Source: Streptomyces scabiei 87.22 (GTDB taxonomy: Bacteria > Actinomycetota > Actinomycetes > Streptomycetales > Streptomycetaceae). From it: a stretch of DNA of 64,000 bases. The translations under genes and the position numbers were made by a program. Below are positions 34,220 through 42,510 of this stretch, piece after piece; position 1 is the first letter of the stretch; the number at the start of each line of letters is the position of its first letter. The notes beneath the pieces were generated by a model. It saw only the letters and a list, made by a program, of their open reading frames with translations, ran no database searches and had not been told where the DNA came from. Location: NCBI RefSeq assembly GCF_000091305.1, contig NC_013929.1, positions 4,650,001-4,714,000 of the forward strand, read 5' to 3'.

Positions 34220-34235
34220 AGTGATCCGGATCACA
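34220..34235. promoter_or_regulatory. Crp-like operator, near-perfect palindrome
   Basis: The core GTGATCCGGATCAC is a perfect 14-bp palindrome. With its flanks it matches TGTGA-N6-TCACA at 9 of 10 half-site positions. It lies between the divergent RCK-protein gene and the Met/His-rich membrane protein gene. Confidence 0.55.
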
Positions 34236-34323
34236 GTTGGCGGTGTGAGTGCGACGACGGGTGGACATCCGTACTCAAGAGGGACGGGGTGACGGCGGTG
34301 TCCGGATGCGAGGATGGGGCGCC

Positions 34324-35079
34324 ATGACCGCAGGGTGGGGTTCGCGCACGACACGCGCCGCGATGTTCGCGGCCGTCTGTGTGCTGCTCGCCGCCCTGGG
34401 CCACGTGCTGATGTCGGGCAGTCACGTCCCCTGGCGGGCGATGGCCGTCGGGGCGGTCGTGACCGCTGCCGTCGGCTGGTGCCTGGCCGGACGTGAACGC
34501 GGACTCCCCCTGATCACCTCCGTCGTGGTCGCCGCCCAGACGGCCCTCCACTGGGGCTTCGAACTGTCGCAGCCATCCGTACCGTCGGCCGCCGCCGGCG
34601 GTGCGGGCGCGATGGGTTCGACGGCTTCCATGGACCGGATGGCATCCATGGACCGGATGGCTTCCATGGACCCGATGCGCTCCATGGAAGCGATGGGTTC
34701 CGTGGGTGCGGGCGGTCACCTGGGTCATGTGGACCACACCGGCCACCTCCTGGACGGCTCGGCCGAGCCCTCCTCGTCGCTCATGTCCTCGCTCGCGTCC
34801 CTGTACGCGTCCTCGTCCGGCATGCTCGCCGCGCATCTGCTGGCCGCGCTGCTGTGCGGTCTGTGGCTGGCGTTCGGCGAACGCGCGGCCTTCGGGCTGC
34901 TGCGGGCCGTGGCCGGCCGGCTGGCCGCGCCGCTGCGGCTGTCGCTCGCGCTGCACGTCGTCGCCGAGCGGCCGCGTCCGCGGGTGCGCCGCGGTCGCAC
35001 GGACCGTTCGCCGCGCCGGCTCCTTCTCGTCCACGCGATCACCTCTCGGGGTCCGCCCGCAGGGACAGCTGTCATCTGA
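34324..35079 (+). CDS. Met/His-rich four-helix membrane protein
   Basis: A 251-residue protein with hydrophobic helices AAMFAAVCVLLAALGHVLM, AMAVGAVVTAAVGWCLAG, LITSVVVAAQTALHWGFEL and HLLAALLCGLWLAFGERAA. Between helices 3 and 4 lies an exposed loop with a tandem repeat of MDRMAS/MDPMRS units followed by a His-rich stretch (GGHLGHVDHTGH). Such Met/His loops often bind copper. The C-terminus is Arg-rich. ATG 34324 is preferred; ATG 34306 is an in-frame alternative. It precedes an ECF sigma factor gene on the same strand. No family name can be given with confidence. Confidence 0.72.
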   Translation: MTAGWGSRTTRAAMFAAVCVLLAALGHVLMSGSHVPWRAMAVGAVVTAAVGWCLAGRERGLPLITSVVVAAQTALHWGFELSQPSVPSAAAGGAGAMGSTASMDRMASMDRMASMDPMRSMEAMGSVGAGGHLGHVDHTGHLLDGSAEPSSSLMSSLASLYASSSGMLAAHLLAALLCGLWLAFGERAAFGLLRAVAGRLAAPLRLSLALHVVAERPRPRVRRGRTDRSPRRLLLVHAITSRGPPAGTAVI

Positions 35080-35314
35080 CGACAGCCGGTGACCCGAGGC
35101 AGCCAACCGGCTCACGCCTCGGGCTTCGGCCGTACGCCGCCCCCGCGCGTGCCGTACGGCCGCCCTCCCTCGCTCACCGGACCATCCGGCGCGTTCTCGG
35201 ACGCGCACACGTTCACCGGGACGTCCTCCGTCCTTACGGCTGTGCCGTGTGACCGTGTGCGCCCCCGTGCCCGTGCCGGCGGTCCGGATCCCGGATGCCC
35301 ACGAAGGACACCAG

Positions 35315-35956
35315 GTGATCACTTCTGCCCCCCTGCCCGGATCGGGTTCGTCGCCCCGGTCCACGACCGACGAGTCCATAACCGCCTGGGCGCTGGCCGC
35401 CCGTGGCGGGGACCCGGAGGCCGTCGAACGGTTCGTCGGCGCGCTGCAGCGAGACGTCCGACGGTTCGTCGCCCATCTCTGCGCCGATCCCCAGGCGGTG
35501 GACGACCTCGCCCAGGACACGTTCCTGCGGGCCCTCGGCAGCCTGCACCGGTTCGAGGGCCGGTGCTCCGCCCGTACGTGGCTGCTGTCCATCGCCCGGC
35601 GGGCGGTGACCGACAGCTTCCGGTACGCGGCGGCCCGGCCCCGGCTGTCCGACGTGCCGGACTGGCGGCTGGCCGTCGAGCACGCCCAGCCGCGTGGGCT
35701 GCCCGGCTTCGACGACGGTGTGGCGCTGACCGATCTGCTGGGCGCGCTGCCCGAGGAGCGGCGTGAGGCGTTCGTGCTCACGCAGATGCTCGGGCTGTCC
35801 TACGAGGACGCGGCGGAGCTGGCCGGGTGCCCCGTCGGGACGGTGCGGTCACGGGTGGCGCGGGCGCGGAGCACGCTCGTGCGGTTGCTGGCGTCGGCGG
35901 AGGCATGCCGGGAGGAGGAGGGACGGGAGGACGAGCGCGTGCTGGTGGCGGCCTGA
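35315..35956 (+). CDS. ECF-type RNA polymerase sigma factor
   Basis: A 213-residue sigma-70 family factor with only regions 2 and 4. Region 2 is HLCADPQAVDDLAQDTFLRALGSLHRFEGRCS with the following RTWLLSIARRAVTDSFR. Region 4 is ALPEERREAFVLTQMLGLSYEDAAELAGCPVGTVRSRVARAR. GTG 35315 is chosen because AAGGA lies about 6 bases upstream. No anti-sigma gene follows; the membrane protein upstream with its Met/His loop is a possible partner. Its regulon is unknown. Confidence 0.88.
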   Translation: MITSAPLPGSGSSPRSTTDESITAWALAARGGDPEAVERFVGALQRDVRRFVAHLCADPQAVDDLAQDTFLRALGSLHRFEGRCSARTWLLSIARRAVTDSFRYAAARPRLSDVPDWRLAVEHAQPRGLPGFDDGVALTDLLGALPEERREAFVLTQMLGLSYEDAAELAGCPVGTVRSRVARARSTLVRLLASAEACREEEGREDERVLVAA

Positions 35957-36010
35957 GGGGGTTCCGCGTCGTCGGCCGGCCGCGGGTTCGGCGAGGGGTC
36001 TCGGGCGGTT

Positions 36011-36036
36011 CCCCGCGCCCCTTTCAGGGCGCGGGG
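36011..36036. terminator. bidirectional hairpin terminator
   Basis: CCCCGCGCCC (36011-36020) and GGGCGCGGGG (36027-36036) form a perfect 10-bp stem around CTTTCA, between the convergent ECF sigma and S9 peptidase genes. Same repeat family as the hairpin at 31875. Confidence 0.8.
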
Positions 36037-36049
36037 TGCTCCCGCTCTC

Positions 36050-37876
36050 TCAGGGACGTCCTCCCAGGTGGCGCTCGGCGAAGTCCAGTTCCAGGCGGAG
36101 CTGCTTGATGCGTTCGTCGACGACCAGGGAGCCGTGGCCCGCGTCGTAGCGGTAGACCTCGTGGACGGCGCCCCGGCCGGCCAGCCGGTCGACGTAGTTG
36201 TCGATCTGGCGGATGGGGCAGCGGGGGTCGTTGACCCCGGCGGAGATGTAGACGGGGGCCTTCACCGCGTCGACGTACGTCAGGGGCGACGACGCCTCGA
36301 AGCGCTCGGGGACCTCCTCGGGCGTACCGCCCAGGAGGGTGCGGTCCATGGCCTTGAGCGCCTCCATCTCGTCGTGGTACGCGGTGACGTAGTCCGCTAC
36401 GGGGACGGCGGCGATGCCGAGCGACCAGGCGTCCGGCTCGGTGCCGAGGCCGAGGAGGGTGAGGTACCCGCCCCAGGAGCCGCCGGTGAGGACGAGCCGC
36501 TCCGGGTCGGCGAAGCCGGAGGTGACCGCCCACTCCCGGACGGCCGCGATGTCCTCCAGCTCGATCAGGCCGACCCGGTGCTTGAGGGCGTCGGTCCAGG
36601 CGCGGCCGTAGCCGGTGGAGCCCCGGTAGTTGATGCGGATCACCGCGTACCCGTGGTCCAGCCAGGCGGCCGGGCCCGCCGCGAAGGCGTCGCTGTCGTG
36701 CCAGGTCGGGCCGCCGTGGATGTCGAACACGGTCGGGTACGGGCCGGCCCCGGCCGGGCGCTGGACCAGGGCGTGGACGCGGCCGCCTGGTGTGTCCACC
36801 CAGACGTCCTCCACCGGCACCGAGCCGGGGGACTTCAGCCCCGGCGGGTCGAGGACGACCTCGCCGGTGGTGGAGCGGACGACCGGCGGCTCGGCCGCGG
36901 AGGACCACAGGTACTCGACGCTGCCGTCGGGGCGGGCCGTGGCCCCGGAGACGGTGCCGCGCGGTGTGTCCACCCGCTCCAGGGCGCGGGTCGCCAGGTC
37001 GTAGCGGAACAGCTCGCTGCGGGCCTCGAAGCTGTGGGCGACGAGCAGGGCGGAGCCGTCCGGATACCACTCGGCGCTCAGGTCGCCCTCCAGCCGGCCG
37101 GAGAGTCCGAGGTCGGTCTCCTCACCGGAGGCCACATCCCACACGAGGGGCTCCCAGCGACCGCCCCGCTGGTGGCCGATGAGCAGCCGGGTGTCGCCGA
37201 CCACGGGCGCGAAGCCCAGCACCTCCAGGCCCAGCTCGACCGTGCCGCCCTTGGTGTCGTCCAGCTCGGCGACCGGCGTGCCGTCCGGCCGGACCACGCG
37301 CAGCGCCGAGTGCATCGCGTCGCCGTGCTCGGTGTGCTCGATCGCGATCAGCGAGCCGTCGTGCGAGAGGTCGCCGACACCGGCCGACTCACGGTGGCGG
37401 TAGATCTCGACGGGGGCCTCGCCCTGCCGGGACAGATGGATCGTGGAGCCGTCCTCGTCGGTGGAGCGGCCGACGACCGCCGTGCGGCCGTCGCGGCCGA
37501 GGGCCAGGCCCGCCGGATAGGACGGGTCGAGGCCCGGGGCGCCCTCCTCGTCGGGGCCGCCGTGGAAAGGCTGACGGCGCCAGACGCCGAACTCGTCGCC
37601 GTCCTTGTCGTCGAACCACCAGATCCATGCGCCGTCGGGCGAGAGCACGCCGTCCGTCGTGCCGTTGGCCCGGTTCGTGGCCTGGCGCTGCTCGCCGGTG
37701 GCGCGGTCCCACGCGTACAACTCGTACGTGCCCGTGGCGTTGGAGACGAACAGCGAGCGGTGCGGTGCGTCCTCCGCCCAGTCCGGAAGGGACACCCTCG
37801 GCGCCCGGAACCTCTTCTCCCAGTCGGGCATGGATCCGCTCTGCTGCTGCGGGGTGGCCCCGTTGCTCTCAGTCAT
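36050..37876 (-). CDS. S9 family (prolyl oligopeptidase-like) peptidase
   Basis: A 608-residue cytoplasmic serine peptidase. The N-terminal ~370 residues form a beta-propeller-like region (repeated DGSxxxxxH/W units). The C-terminal alpha/beta hydrolase domain shows VFDIHGGPTWHDSD, the nucleophile elbow TGGSWGGYLTLLGLG, the acid in ISAGVNDPRCPIRQ and the His in YDAGHGSLV. It is most like acylaminoacyl peptidase/YuxL proteins. ATG 37876 (MTESNGATPQQQ) is preferred over 37900. It has its own terminator at 36011-36036. Confidence 0.92.
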   Translation of the reverse strand: MTESNGATPQQQSGSMPDWEKRFRAPRVSLPDWAEDAPHRSLFVSNATGTYELYAWDRATGEQRQATNRANGTTDGVLSPDGAWIWWFDDKDGDEFGVWRRQPFHGGPDEEGAPGLDPSYPAGLALGRDGRTAVVGRSTDEDGSTIHLSRQGEAPVEIYRHRESAGVGDLSHDGSLIAIEHTEHGDAMHSALRVVRPDGTPVAELDDTKGGTVELGLEVLGFAPVVGDTRLLIGHQRGGRWEPLVWDVASGEETDLGLSGRLEGDLSAEWYPDGSALLVAHSFEARSELFRYDLATRALERVDTPRGTVSGATARPDGSVEYLWSSAAEPPVVRSTTGEVVLDPPGLKSPGSVPVEDVWVDTPGGRVHALVQRPAGAGPYPTVFDIHGGPTWHDSDAFAAGPAAWLDHGYAVIRINYRGSTGYGRAWTDALKHRVGLIELEDIAAVREWAVTSGFADPERLVLTGGSWGGYLTLLGLGTEPDAWSLGIAAVPVADYVTAYHDEMEALKAMDRTLLGGTPEEVPERFEASSPLTYVDAVKAPVYISAGVNDPRCPIRQIDNYVDRLAGRGAVHEVYRYDAGHGSLVVDERIKQLRLELDFAERHLGGRP

Positions 37877-38007
37877 GGCCCCATATTGCCCCGCCCGCAC
37901 GACAATGTGCGGCCGAGGTCCCCAGCCTGTGGATAACTTCGCCCCGGGACCCCGCGTGGCGGGGCTCGTCCGGGCCGGCTGTCAGTGGCCGGGTGCAGAC
38001 TCGCCCC

Positions 38008-38400
38008 ATGACCTCAACGACAGACAGTGCCGGTCTGCGCCGGACCGTGGAGCGTTTCTGGGCCGCGGCCGAGGGCCGGGACTGGGCCGCGTTCGCCGGG
38101 ACGCTGGCCGAGGACGTCGTGTACGAGCTGCCGCAGACACGGGAGCGGATACGCGGCAGGGAGCGCTATGTGGAATTCAACCGGGAGTATCCGGGCGACT
38201 GGCACGCGAGGATCGAGCGGATCGTCGCGGAGCCCGGGCAGGTCGTCAGCTGGGTGCATGTCACGGTCGGACTGGAGGAGATGTACGCGGTCTCGTTCTT
38301 CACCGGGGACGGTGACGGGCGGATAGCCGCCGTCACCGACTTCTGGCCCGAGCCGTACGAGCCGCCGGCCGGACGTGAGCACCTCGTCGAGCGGTACTGA
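38008..38400 (+). CDS. SnoaL/NTF2-like family protein
   Basis: A 130-residue NTF2-fold protein of the SnoaL-like group (LRRTVERFWAAAEGRDWAAFAGTLAEDVVYELP, then a barrel with VTDFWPEPYEPPAGRE). Members include small polyketide cyclases and many uncharacterised isomerase-like proteins. The active-site residues cannot be assigned. It stands alone between the divergent S9 peptidase and SURF1. Downstream, 38395-38470 contains GCCGGGGCGGTACTGAG-like short tandem repeats. Confidence 0.83.
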   Translation: MTSTTDSAGLRRTVERFWAAAEGRDWAAFAGTLAEDVVYELPQTRERIRGRERYVEFNREYPGDWHARIERIVAEPGQVVSWVHVTVGLEEMYAVSFFTGDGDGRIAAVTDFWPEPYEPPAGREHLVERY

Positions 38401-38524
38401 GGTTGCGGCGGTACTGAAGCCGGGGCGGTACTCAGGCCGGTACCGAGGCCGGGGCGGTACCGAGGCCGGGCGCGGAGGGCTCGCGGGCGCCGACCCCGCA
38501 GCCGGGCGACCGGCGCGGGCACCG

Positions 38525-38530
38525 TACGGT
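38525..38530 (+). promoter_or_regulatory. -10 element of the SURF1 gene, leaderless start
   Basis: TACGGT lies 7 bases before the GTG at 38538, deciding this start over the in-frame GTG at 38529. Confidence 0.45.
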
Positions 38531-38537
38531 GGAAGGC

Positions 38538-39362
38538 GTGTACCGGTTTCTGCTGACGCCCCGATGGTGGGGGATCAACGTCTTCGTGCTGCTCGCCATC
38601 CCCTTCTGCGTGTTCATGGGGTCGTGGCAGCTGAGCCGCTTCGAGGACCGGATGCAGGACCATCGTGCGGCGACCGAGCGGATCGACCCGGCGGACCGGG
38701 ACCCCGCGCGCCCGCTGGACGAGCTGCTGCCGGTGGACCAGGAGACCTCGGGCGAACTGGCCACCGTCACCGGGCGGTACGGCGAGCAGCTCCTCGTGCC
38801 GAACCGCGAGCTGGACGGCCGGAACGGCTTCTACGTGCTGACGCTGCTGCACACCGACGACGGCAGGGCACTGCCCGTCGTACGGGGCTGGCTGCCCGGC
38901 GCCGCGCGGGCCGACCGCGCCCCGGCGGCGCCCTCCGGCGAGGTCACCGTCACCGGTTCGCTGCAGGCGTCCGAGACTCCGGGGTCGAACGGCGTGCCCG
39001 TCCAGGGCGGACTGCCGGCCGGGCAGACGTCGGCAATCAGCGCGGCGACGCTGGTCAACCTCGTGCCGGACAAGCTGTACGACGCCTGGATCACGCTGGA
39101 CAGGGCCGACTCGGGGATGAAGGCCGTGCCCGCGACCGCCCCGCAGAACACCGGCCTCGACCTCAAGGCCTTCCAGAACCTCGGCTACACCGGCGAGTGG
39201 TTCGTCTTCGCCGGCTTCGTCGTCTTCATGTGGTTCCGGCTGGTGCGCCGCGAGGTCGAGTTCCTCCGGGACGCGGAACTGGGCCTGGTCCCGGACACCG
39301 ACCGGGCGGGCGAAAGCGGGACGGACGAAGCCGTCGCCCGGGAAGCCGAGCCGGCCACGTAG
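38538..39362 (+). CDS. SURF1-family cytochrome oxidase assembly protein
   Basis: A 274-residue SURF1 protein, needed for heme a insertion and assembly of cytochrome aa3 oxidase. An N-terminal helix (WWGINVFVLLAIPFCVFMGSWQLSRFEDR) and a C-terminal helix (WFVFAGFVVFMWFRLVRRE) flank the extracytoplasmic domain, which contains GRYGEQLLVPNRELDGRNGFYVLT and LPVVRGWLP, as in the family. GTG 38538 gives the family-typical VYRFLLTPRWW start, with the -10 element 7 bases upstream. Confidence 0.93.
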   Translation: MYRFLLTPRWWGINVFVLLAIPFCVFMGSWQLSRFEDRMQDHRAATERIDPADRDPARPLDELLPVDQETSGELATVTGRYGEQLLVPNRELDGRNGFYVLTLLHTDDGRALPVVRGWLPGAARADRAPAAPSGEVTVTGSLQASETPGSNGVPVQGGLPAGQTSAISAATLVNLVPDKLYDAWITLDRADSGMKAVPATAPQNTGLDLKAFQNLGYTGEWFVFAGFVVFMWFRLVRREVEFLRDAELGLVPDTDRAGESGTDEAVAREAEPAT

Positions 39363-39435
39363 GGCCGGCTCCGCCCGTCACCCGCACACCCGCCCGCAGC
39401 CGCAGCCGTTTGTGGCCGCGGCCGTGGCCGCTCGG

Positions 39436-41394
39436 TCAGGCGCCCGCCATCAGGCCCGTGCGGTAGACCACGCCCGCGCAGGCGTTGCCGACGCCCGTGC
39501 TGAAGGTGGCGACGCCGCCCTCGGCGGTGTGCGAGACGAGGACGCTGCCGTCCACGGTGCCGTCCTCGGTGAACAGCTGGGTGGAGACGGAGTTGGAGCC
39601 GTCGGTGGTCGTGCCCGGCGTCTCCTCGCCCGTGGGCGTCGGGTCGGGTGACGGATCCGTGCCGCCGGTGCCGCCGCCGTCGGTCGTGCCGCCGCTGGTG
39701 GTGGGACAGGGTTCCGAAGGCACCCAGGCGAAGCGCACCTCGTACGCCGCTCCGGGTGCCAGCACCAGCTGCGTCAGGGACAGCGAGGGGTCGGGCAGTC
39801 CGGCGGCCGCGTCCCCCGTGACATGGTTCAACACGGTGAGCTTCGCCCCGTCCGCCGCGCCCTGCGGCGAGACGCTCACACCGCCCGGGCCGCTGACCGT
39901 ACAGCTGGTGCCGGAGACGTTGGAGACACGGAACGAGCCGTAGACGGCCCCGCTGGAGTCCGGTGCGCCCACGCTGCCACCGCCGCCGAGCTGGGCCCCT
40001 GTGCACAGGCCCGAGGCAGCGGTCGTGGGTGTCGGCTGTGTGCCGCCCGCGGCGCCGTTGTTCCCGCCCTTGCCCTTGTCGCCCTTGCCCTTGTCGGCGC
40101 CCTTGCCGGATTCCTTCGAGCCGCCGGAGCCACCGCCCGAGGCGTCGTGACCGCCGGTCTGGCCCTTGGACCCGCCGCCGCTGCCCTGCGTCTGCGAGCC
40201 GTTGCCCGTGATGGAGGTGTGCAGGTCGGAGCCGGTGGAGTTGGAGACGTGGACGAGGGCGGGGATCGCCGTGCCGATGAAGAGCGCGGCGGCCGCCATG
40301 CCGACGACGGCCTGACGCTTGCGCGCCCGCCTCGCCGGTACCGCCCGCCGCAGATGCTCCAGCGTGCCGTCCCTGGGCTCGATCTCCGACACCGCCCGGT
40401 GCAGCAGGTTGCGCAGCACCAGCTCGTCGCCCGGCTCGAACCCGTCGGTCTCCTTCGGTCCCGCGCCGTGCGGGCCCGAGGCGTTCGGGCCCGAGCCGTT
40501 CGGCCCCGGCATACCGGAACCGAGGCCGCCGGACCGCAGCGCGTTCAGGAACGACACGTCGGCATCGTCGGCCGCGCGCCCGCCCTCCGAAGGCCGGTCA
40601 CCCACGGGCCGGTCACCCGCAGTCCGGTCGTCGAGAGGCCGGTCACCCGAAGGCACCTCGTCCGCGGGCACCTCGTCCGAAGCCGGCTCGCCCGACGGCG
40701 AGCCCGCCGACAGCGAGTCACCCGAAGGCAGGTCCGCGACCCCCGAACCCGCGGCGCCCGGCGACGGCGAGTCCTCCGGCTGCGAGCCCTCCGACCGCGT
40801 GCCCTCCGGCTGCGAGCCCTCCGACCGTGTGCCCTCCGACCGTGTGCCTTCCGGCCGCGTGCCCTCCGGCCGCGTGCCCTCCGACGGCGAGTCCTCGAAC
40901 AGCGAGTCCCCGGACGGTGAGCTCTCGGACGGTGAGCTCTCGGACGGCGAGTCCTTCGACAGCTCGCCACCCTCCGGGAGCGGCTCCACCGACGACGCGC
41001 CGGCCGATCGCGCGCCCTCCGACGGGACGCCCTTCGACGGCGTGCCCTCCGACGACGGGTCGTCCAACGGCAGGTCGTCCGAAGGCGGGTCGTCCGGAGT
41101 GCGGCCTTCGAGAGGCCGGCCCGGGGGGCGGGGGCCTTGTTCTTCGGGGCCGTGATTCACAGTTCCGTTCCCAGCGTGCGATGGCGTTTCTTCGTGCTCT
41201 CCGAGCGCGCGCCCCCCGGCGCGCCCGTCCGGCCCGCGCTCGTCCGCGCGTGCTTCCCCGCGCTCCGCGGCGCGTTCGTCGTCGTCCCGGCGGCCCCAGG
41301 AGGCGCGCCTTTGGGCTCCGCGTTCATCCCGTCCGCCGCGGCCGTCCTGCCCGTCGCCGCGGTCGGGTCCGGTGCCCTTGCCGTGCGTACTCAT
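39436..41394 (-). CDS. large low-complexity single-pass membrane protein, partner of the SigE-like sigma factor
   Basis: A 652-residue protein. Residues 1-270 are hydrophilic and repetitive, with many SEGTR/PEGTR/SEGSQ pentads and DSPSE units. Residues ~315-360 (DELVLRNLLHRAVSEIEPRDGTLEHLRRAVPAR) are conserved-looking and cytoplasmic. One helix follows (QAVVGMAAAALFIGTAIPALVHVS). The outside part is Gly/Lys-rich and then a domain with paired cysteines (SGLCTGAQLG, SGTSCTVSGPGG, EPCPTTSGG, GNACAGVVYR) that looks like a DUF4232-type beta-sandwich. The start overlaps the sigma factor stop (ATGA). It could act as an anti-sigma factor, but no zinc-binding anti-sigma motif is present. Confidence 0.8.
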   Translation of the reverse strand: MSTHGKGTGPDRGDGQDGRGGRDERGAQRRASWGRRDDDERAAERGEARADERGPDGRAGGRALGEHEETPSHAGNGTVNHGPEEQGPRPPGRPLEGRTPDDPPSDDLPLDDPSSEGTPSKGVPSEGARSAGASSVEPLPEGGELSKDSPSESSPSESSPSGDSLFEDSPSEGTRPEGTRPEGTRSEGTRSEGSQPEGTRSEGSQPEDSPSPGAAGSGVADLPSGDSLSAGSPSGEPASDEVPADEVPSGDRPLDDRTAGDRPVGDRPSEGGRAADDADVSFLNALRSGGLGSGMPGPNGSGPNASGPHGAGPKETDGFEPGDELVLRNLLHRAVSEIEPRDGTLEHLRRAVPARRARKRQAVVGMAAAALFIGTAIPALVHVSNSTGSDLHTSITGNGSQTQGSGGGSKGQTGGHDASGGGSGGSKESGKGADKGKGDKGKGGNNGAAGGTQPTPTTAASGLCTGAQLGGGGSVGAPDSSGAVYGSFRVSNVSGTSCTVSGPGGVSVSPQGAADGAKLTVLNHVTGDAAAGLPDPSLSLTQLVLAPGAAYEVRFAWVPSEPCPTTSGGTTDGGGTGGTDPSPDPTPTGEETPGTTTDGSNSVSTQLFTEDGTVDGSVLVSHTAEGGVATFSTGVGNACAGVVYRTGLMAGA

Positions 41395-42068
41395 GCCGGC
41401 GCCTCCATGGCAACGCGCAGTGCCGCGATGCCCCGGGAACCGTACGCCTTGACCGAGCCGAGAGAGAGGCCGAGGGTCTCGGCGACCTGGGCCTCGGTCA
41501 TGTCGGCGAAGTAGCGCAGCACGAGGACCTCGCGCTGGCGGCGCTGCAGCCCCTTCATCGCCTTGATGAGGGAGTCGCGCTCCAGCAGGTCGTACGCGCC
41601 CTCCTCCGCGCTGGCCATGTCGGGCATCGGCTTCGAGAGCAGCTTCAGACCGAGGATGCGGCGGCGCAGGGCGGAGCGCGAGAGGTTCACGACCGTCTGG
41701 CGCAGATAGGCGAGCGTCTTCTCCGGCTCACGGACACGCTTGCGCGCCGAGTGCACGCGGATGAACGCCTCCTGGACGACGTCCTCGCAGGAGGCGGTGT
41801 CGTCGAGGAGGAGCGCCGCGAGCCCGAGCAGCGAGCGGTAGTGCGCGCGGTAGGTCTCGGTGAGGTGGTCGACCGTCGTGCCGGAGGCCGGCAGCGTCGA
41901 GGTGTCCTCCGCGCCGTCGCGCTGGTTCGGTATGCGGGTCGGCCGCGCCGCTGGCATCGGCGCGATCACCGGCATGCCGCCGGCCGAACCGGGCGAGCGG
42001 GGACGGCGGGGTGGACGAAGGGCGGCGCCCCTCGTCTGTACCGCGGTGAATTCGAGTACCTCTGCCAC
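41391..42068 (-). CDS. SigE-family (ECF) RNA polymerase sigma factor
   Basis: A 225-residue sigma-70 family factor. Region 2 is HYRSLLGLAALLLDDTASCEDVVQEAFIRVHSA and region 4 is GLQRRQREVLVLRYFADMTEAQVAETLGLSLGSVKAYGSRGIAAL, both of the actinobacterial SigE-like ECF type. The first ~65 residues are a Pro/Arg-rich extension. Translationally coupled (ATGA) to the large membrane protein downstream, the usual sigma/anti-sigma layout. From memory the same pair sits beside asd-lysC in S. coelicolor. Confidence 0.9.
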   Translation of the reverse strand: MAEVLEFTAVQTRGAALRPPRRPRSPGSAGGMPVIAPMPAARPTRIPNQRDGAEDTSTLPASGTTVDHLTETYRAHYRSLLGLAALLLDDTASCEDVVQEAFIRVHSARKRVREPEKTLAYLRQTVVNLSRSALRRRILGLKLLSKPMPDMASAEEGAYDLLERDSLIKAMKGLQRRQREVLVLRYFADMTEAQVAETLGLSLGSVKAYGSRGIAALRVAMEAPA

Positions 42069-42510
42069 GCCTGTTGGACCCGCGACCCCCCGTCGGGGTT
42101 GTACGTGGCAGCCATGCCTTTTACGTCAGATCGCACACGTGCCCGCAAGACACCTGCGCGGGCCGGTGCGGCAGCCGCGCCCGACGGCACGCCGCGCTCA
42201 GCTGTCGGTACGGCCCGCCGAACACCGGACAGCACGTCGAACGCCCTCATGCGTACCAGCTCTTCCCCTAAGCCCCGAGTGTTCGCGCCCAGCCCCGCCG
42301 AAGGGCGCCCGTGAAAGACGCTCCCCGCCCGCCGCGCGGTTGCGGCGGACGGGGAGGAAAAATCCTCGGTCGCCGGGAGGCCTGAATCAACCCGGAGACC
42401 CGACGGCGGCGCGGCCGGAAATTCTCCGCCCGGCGAACCGCCGACTCGAAGAACTTACACGTCGCCGCCGACAAGGGCTCATGTGTTCGGGGCGAAGCGG
42501 GCCCGGCCCC
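42069..42510. other. intergenic region between the sigma factor and asd
   Basis: About 440 bases. An open plus-strand frame 42114-42314 (66 codons, Thr/Ala/Arg/Pro-rich) has no ribosome site and no recognised domain, and I do not call it. A T-rich patch near 42115 suggests the sigma gene promoter lies here. Nothing else is recognised. Confidence 0.4.

Noticed and set aside
34231-35781. Long minus-strand frame opposite the Met/His-rich protein and the ECF sigma gene
   Set aside because: It is a high-GC shadow: Arg/Gly/His-rich with no domain, while the plus strand has conserved sigma regions.
42114-42314. Small plus-strand open frame starting MPFTSDRTRARKTPARAG
   Set aside because: No ribosome site, biased low-complexity composition and overlap with the sigma-factor promoter region make a real gene doubtful.
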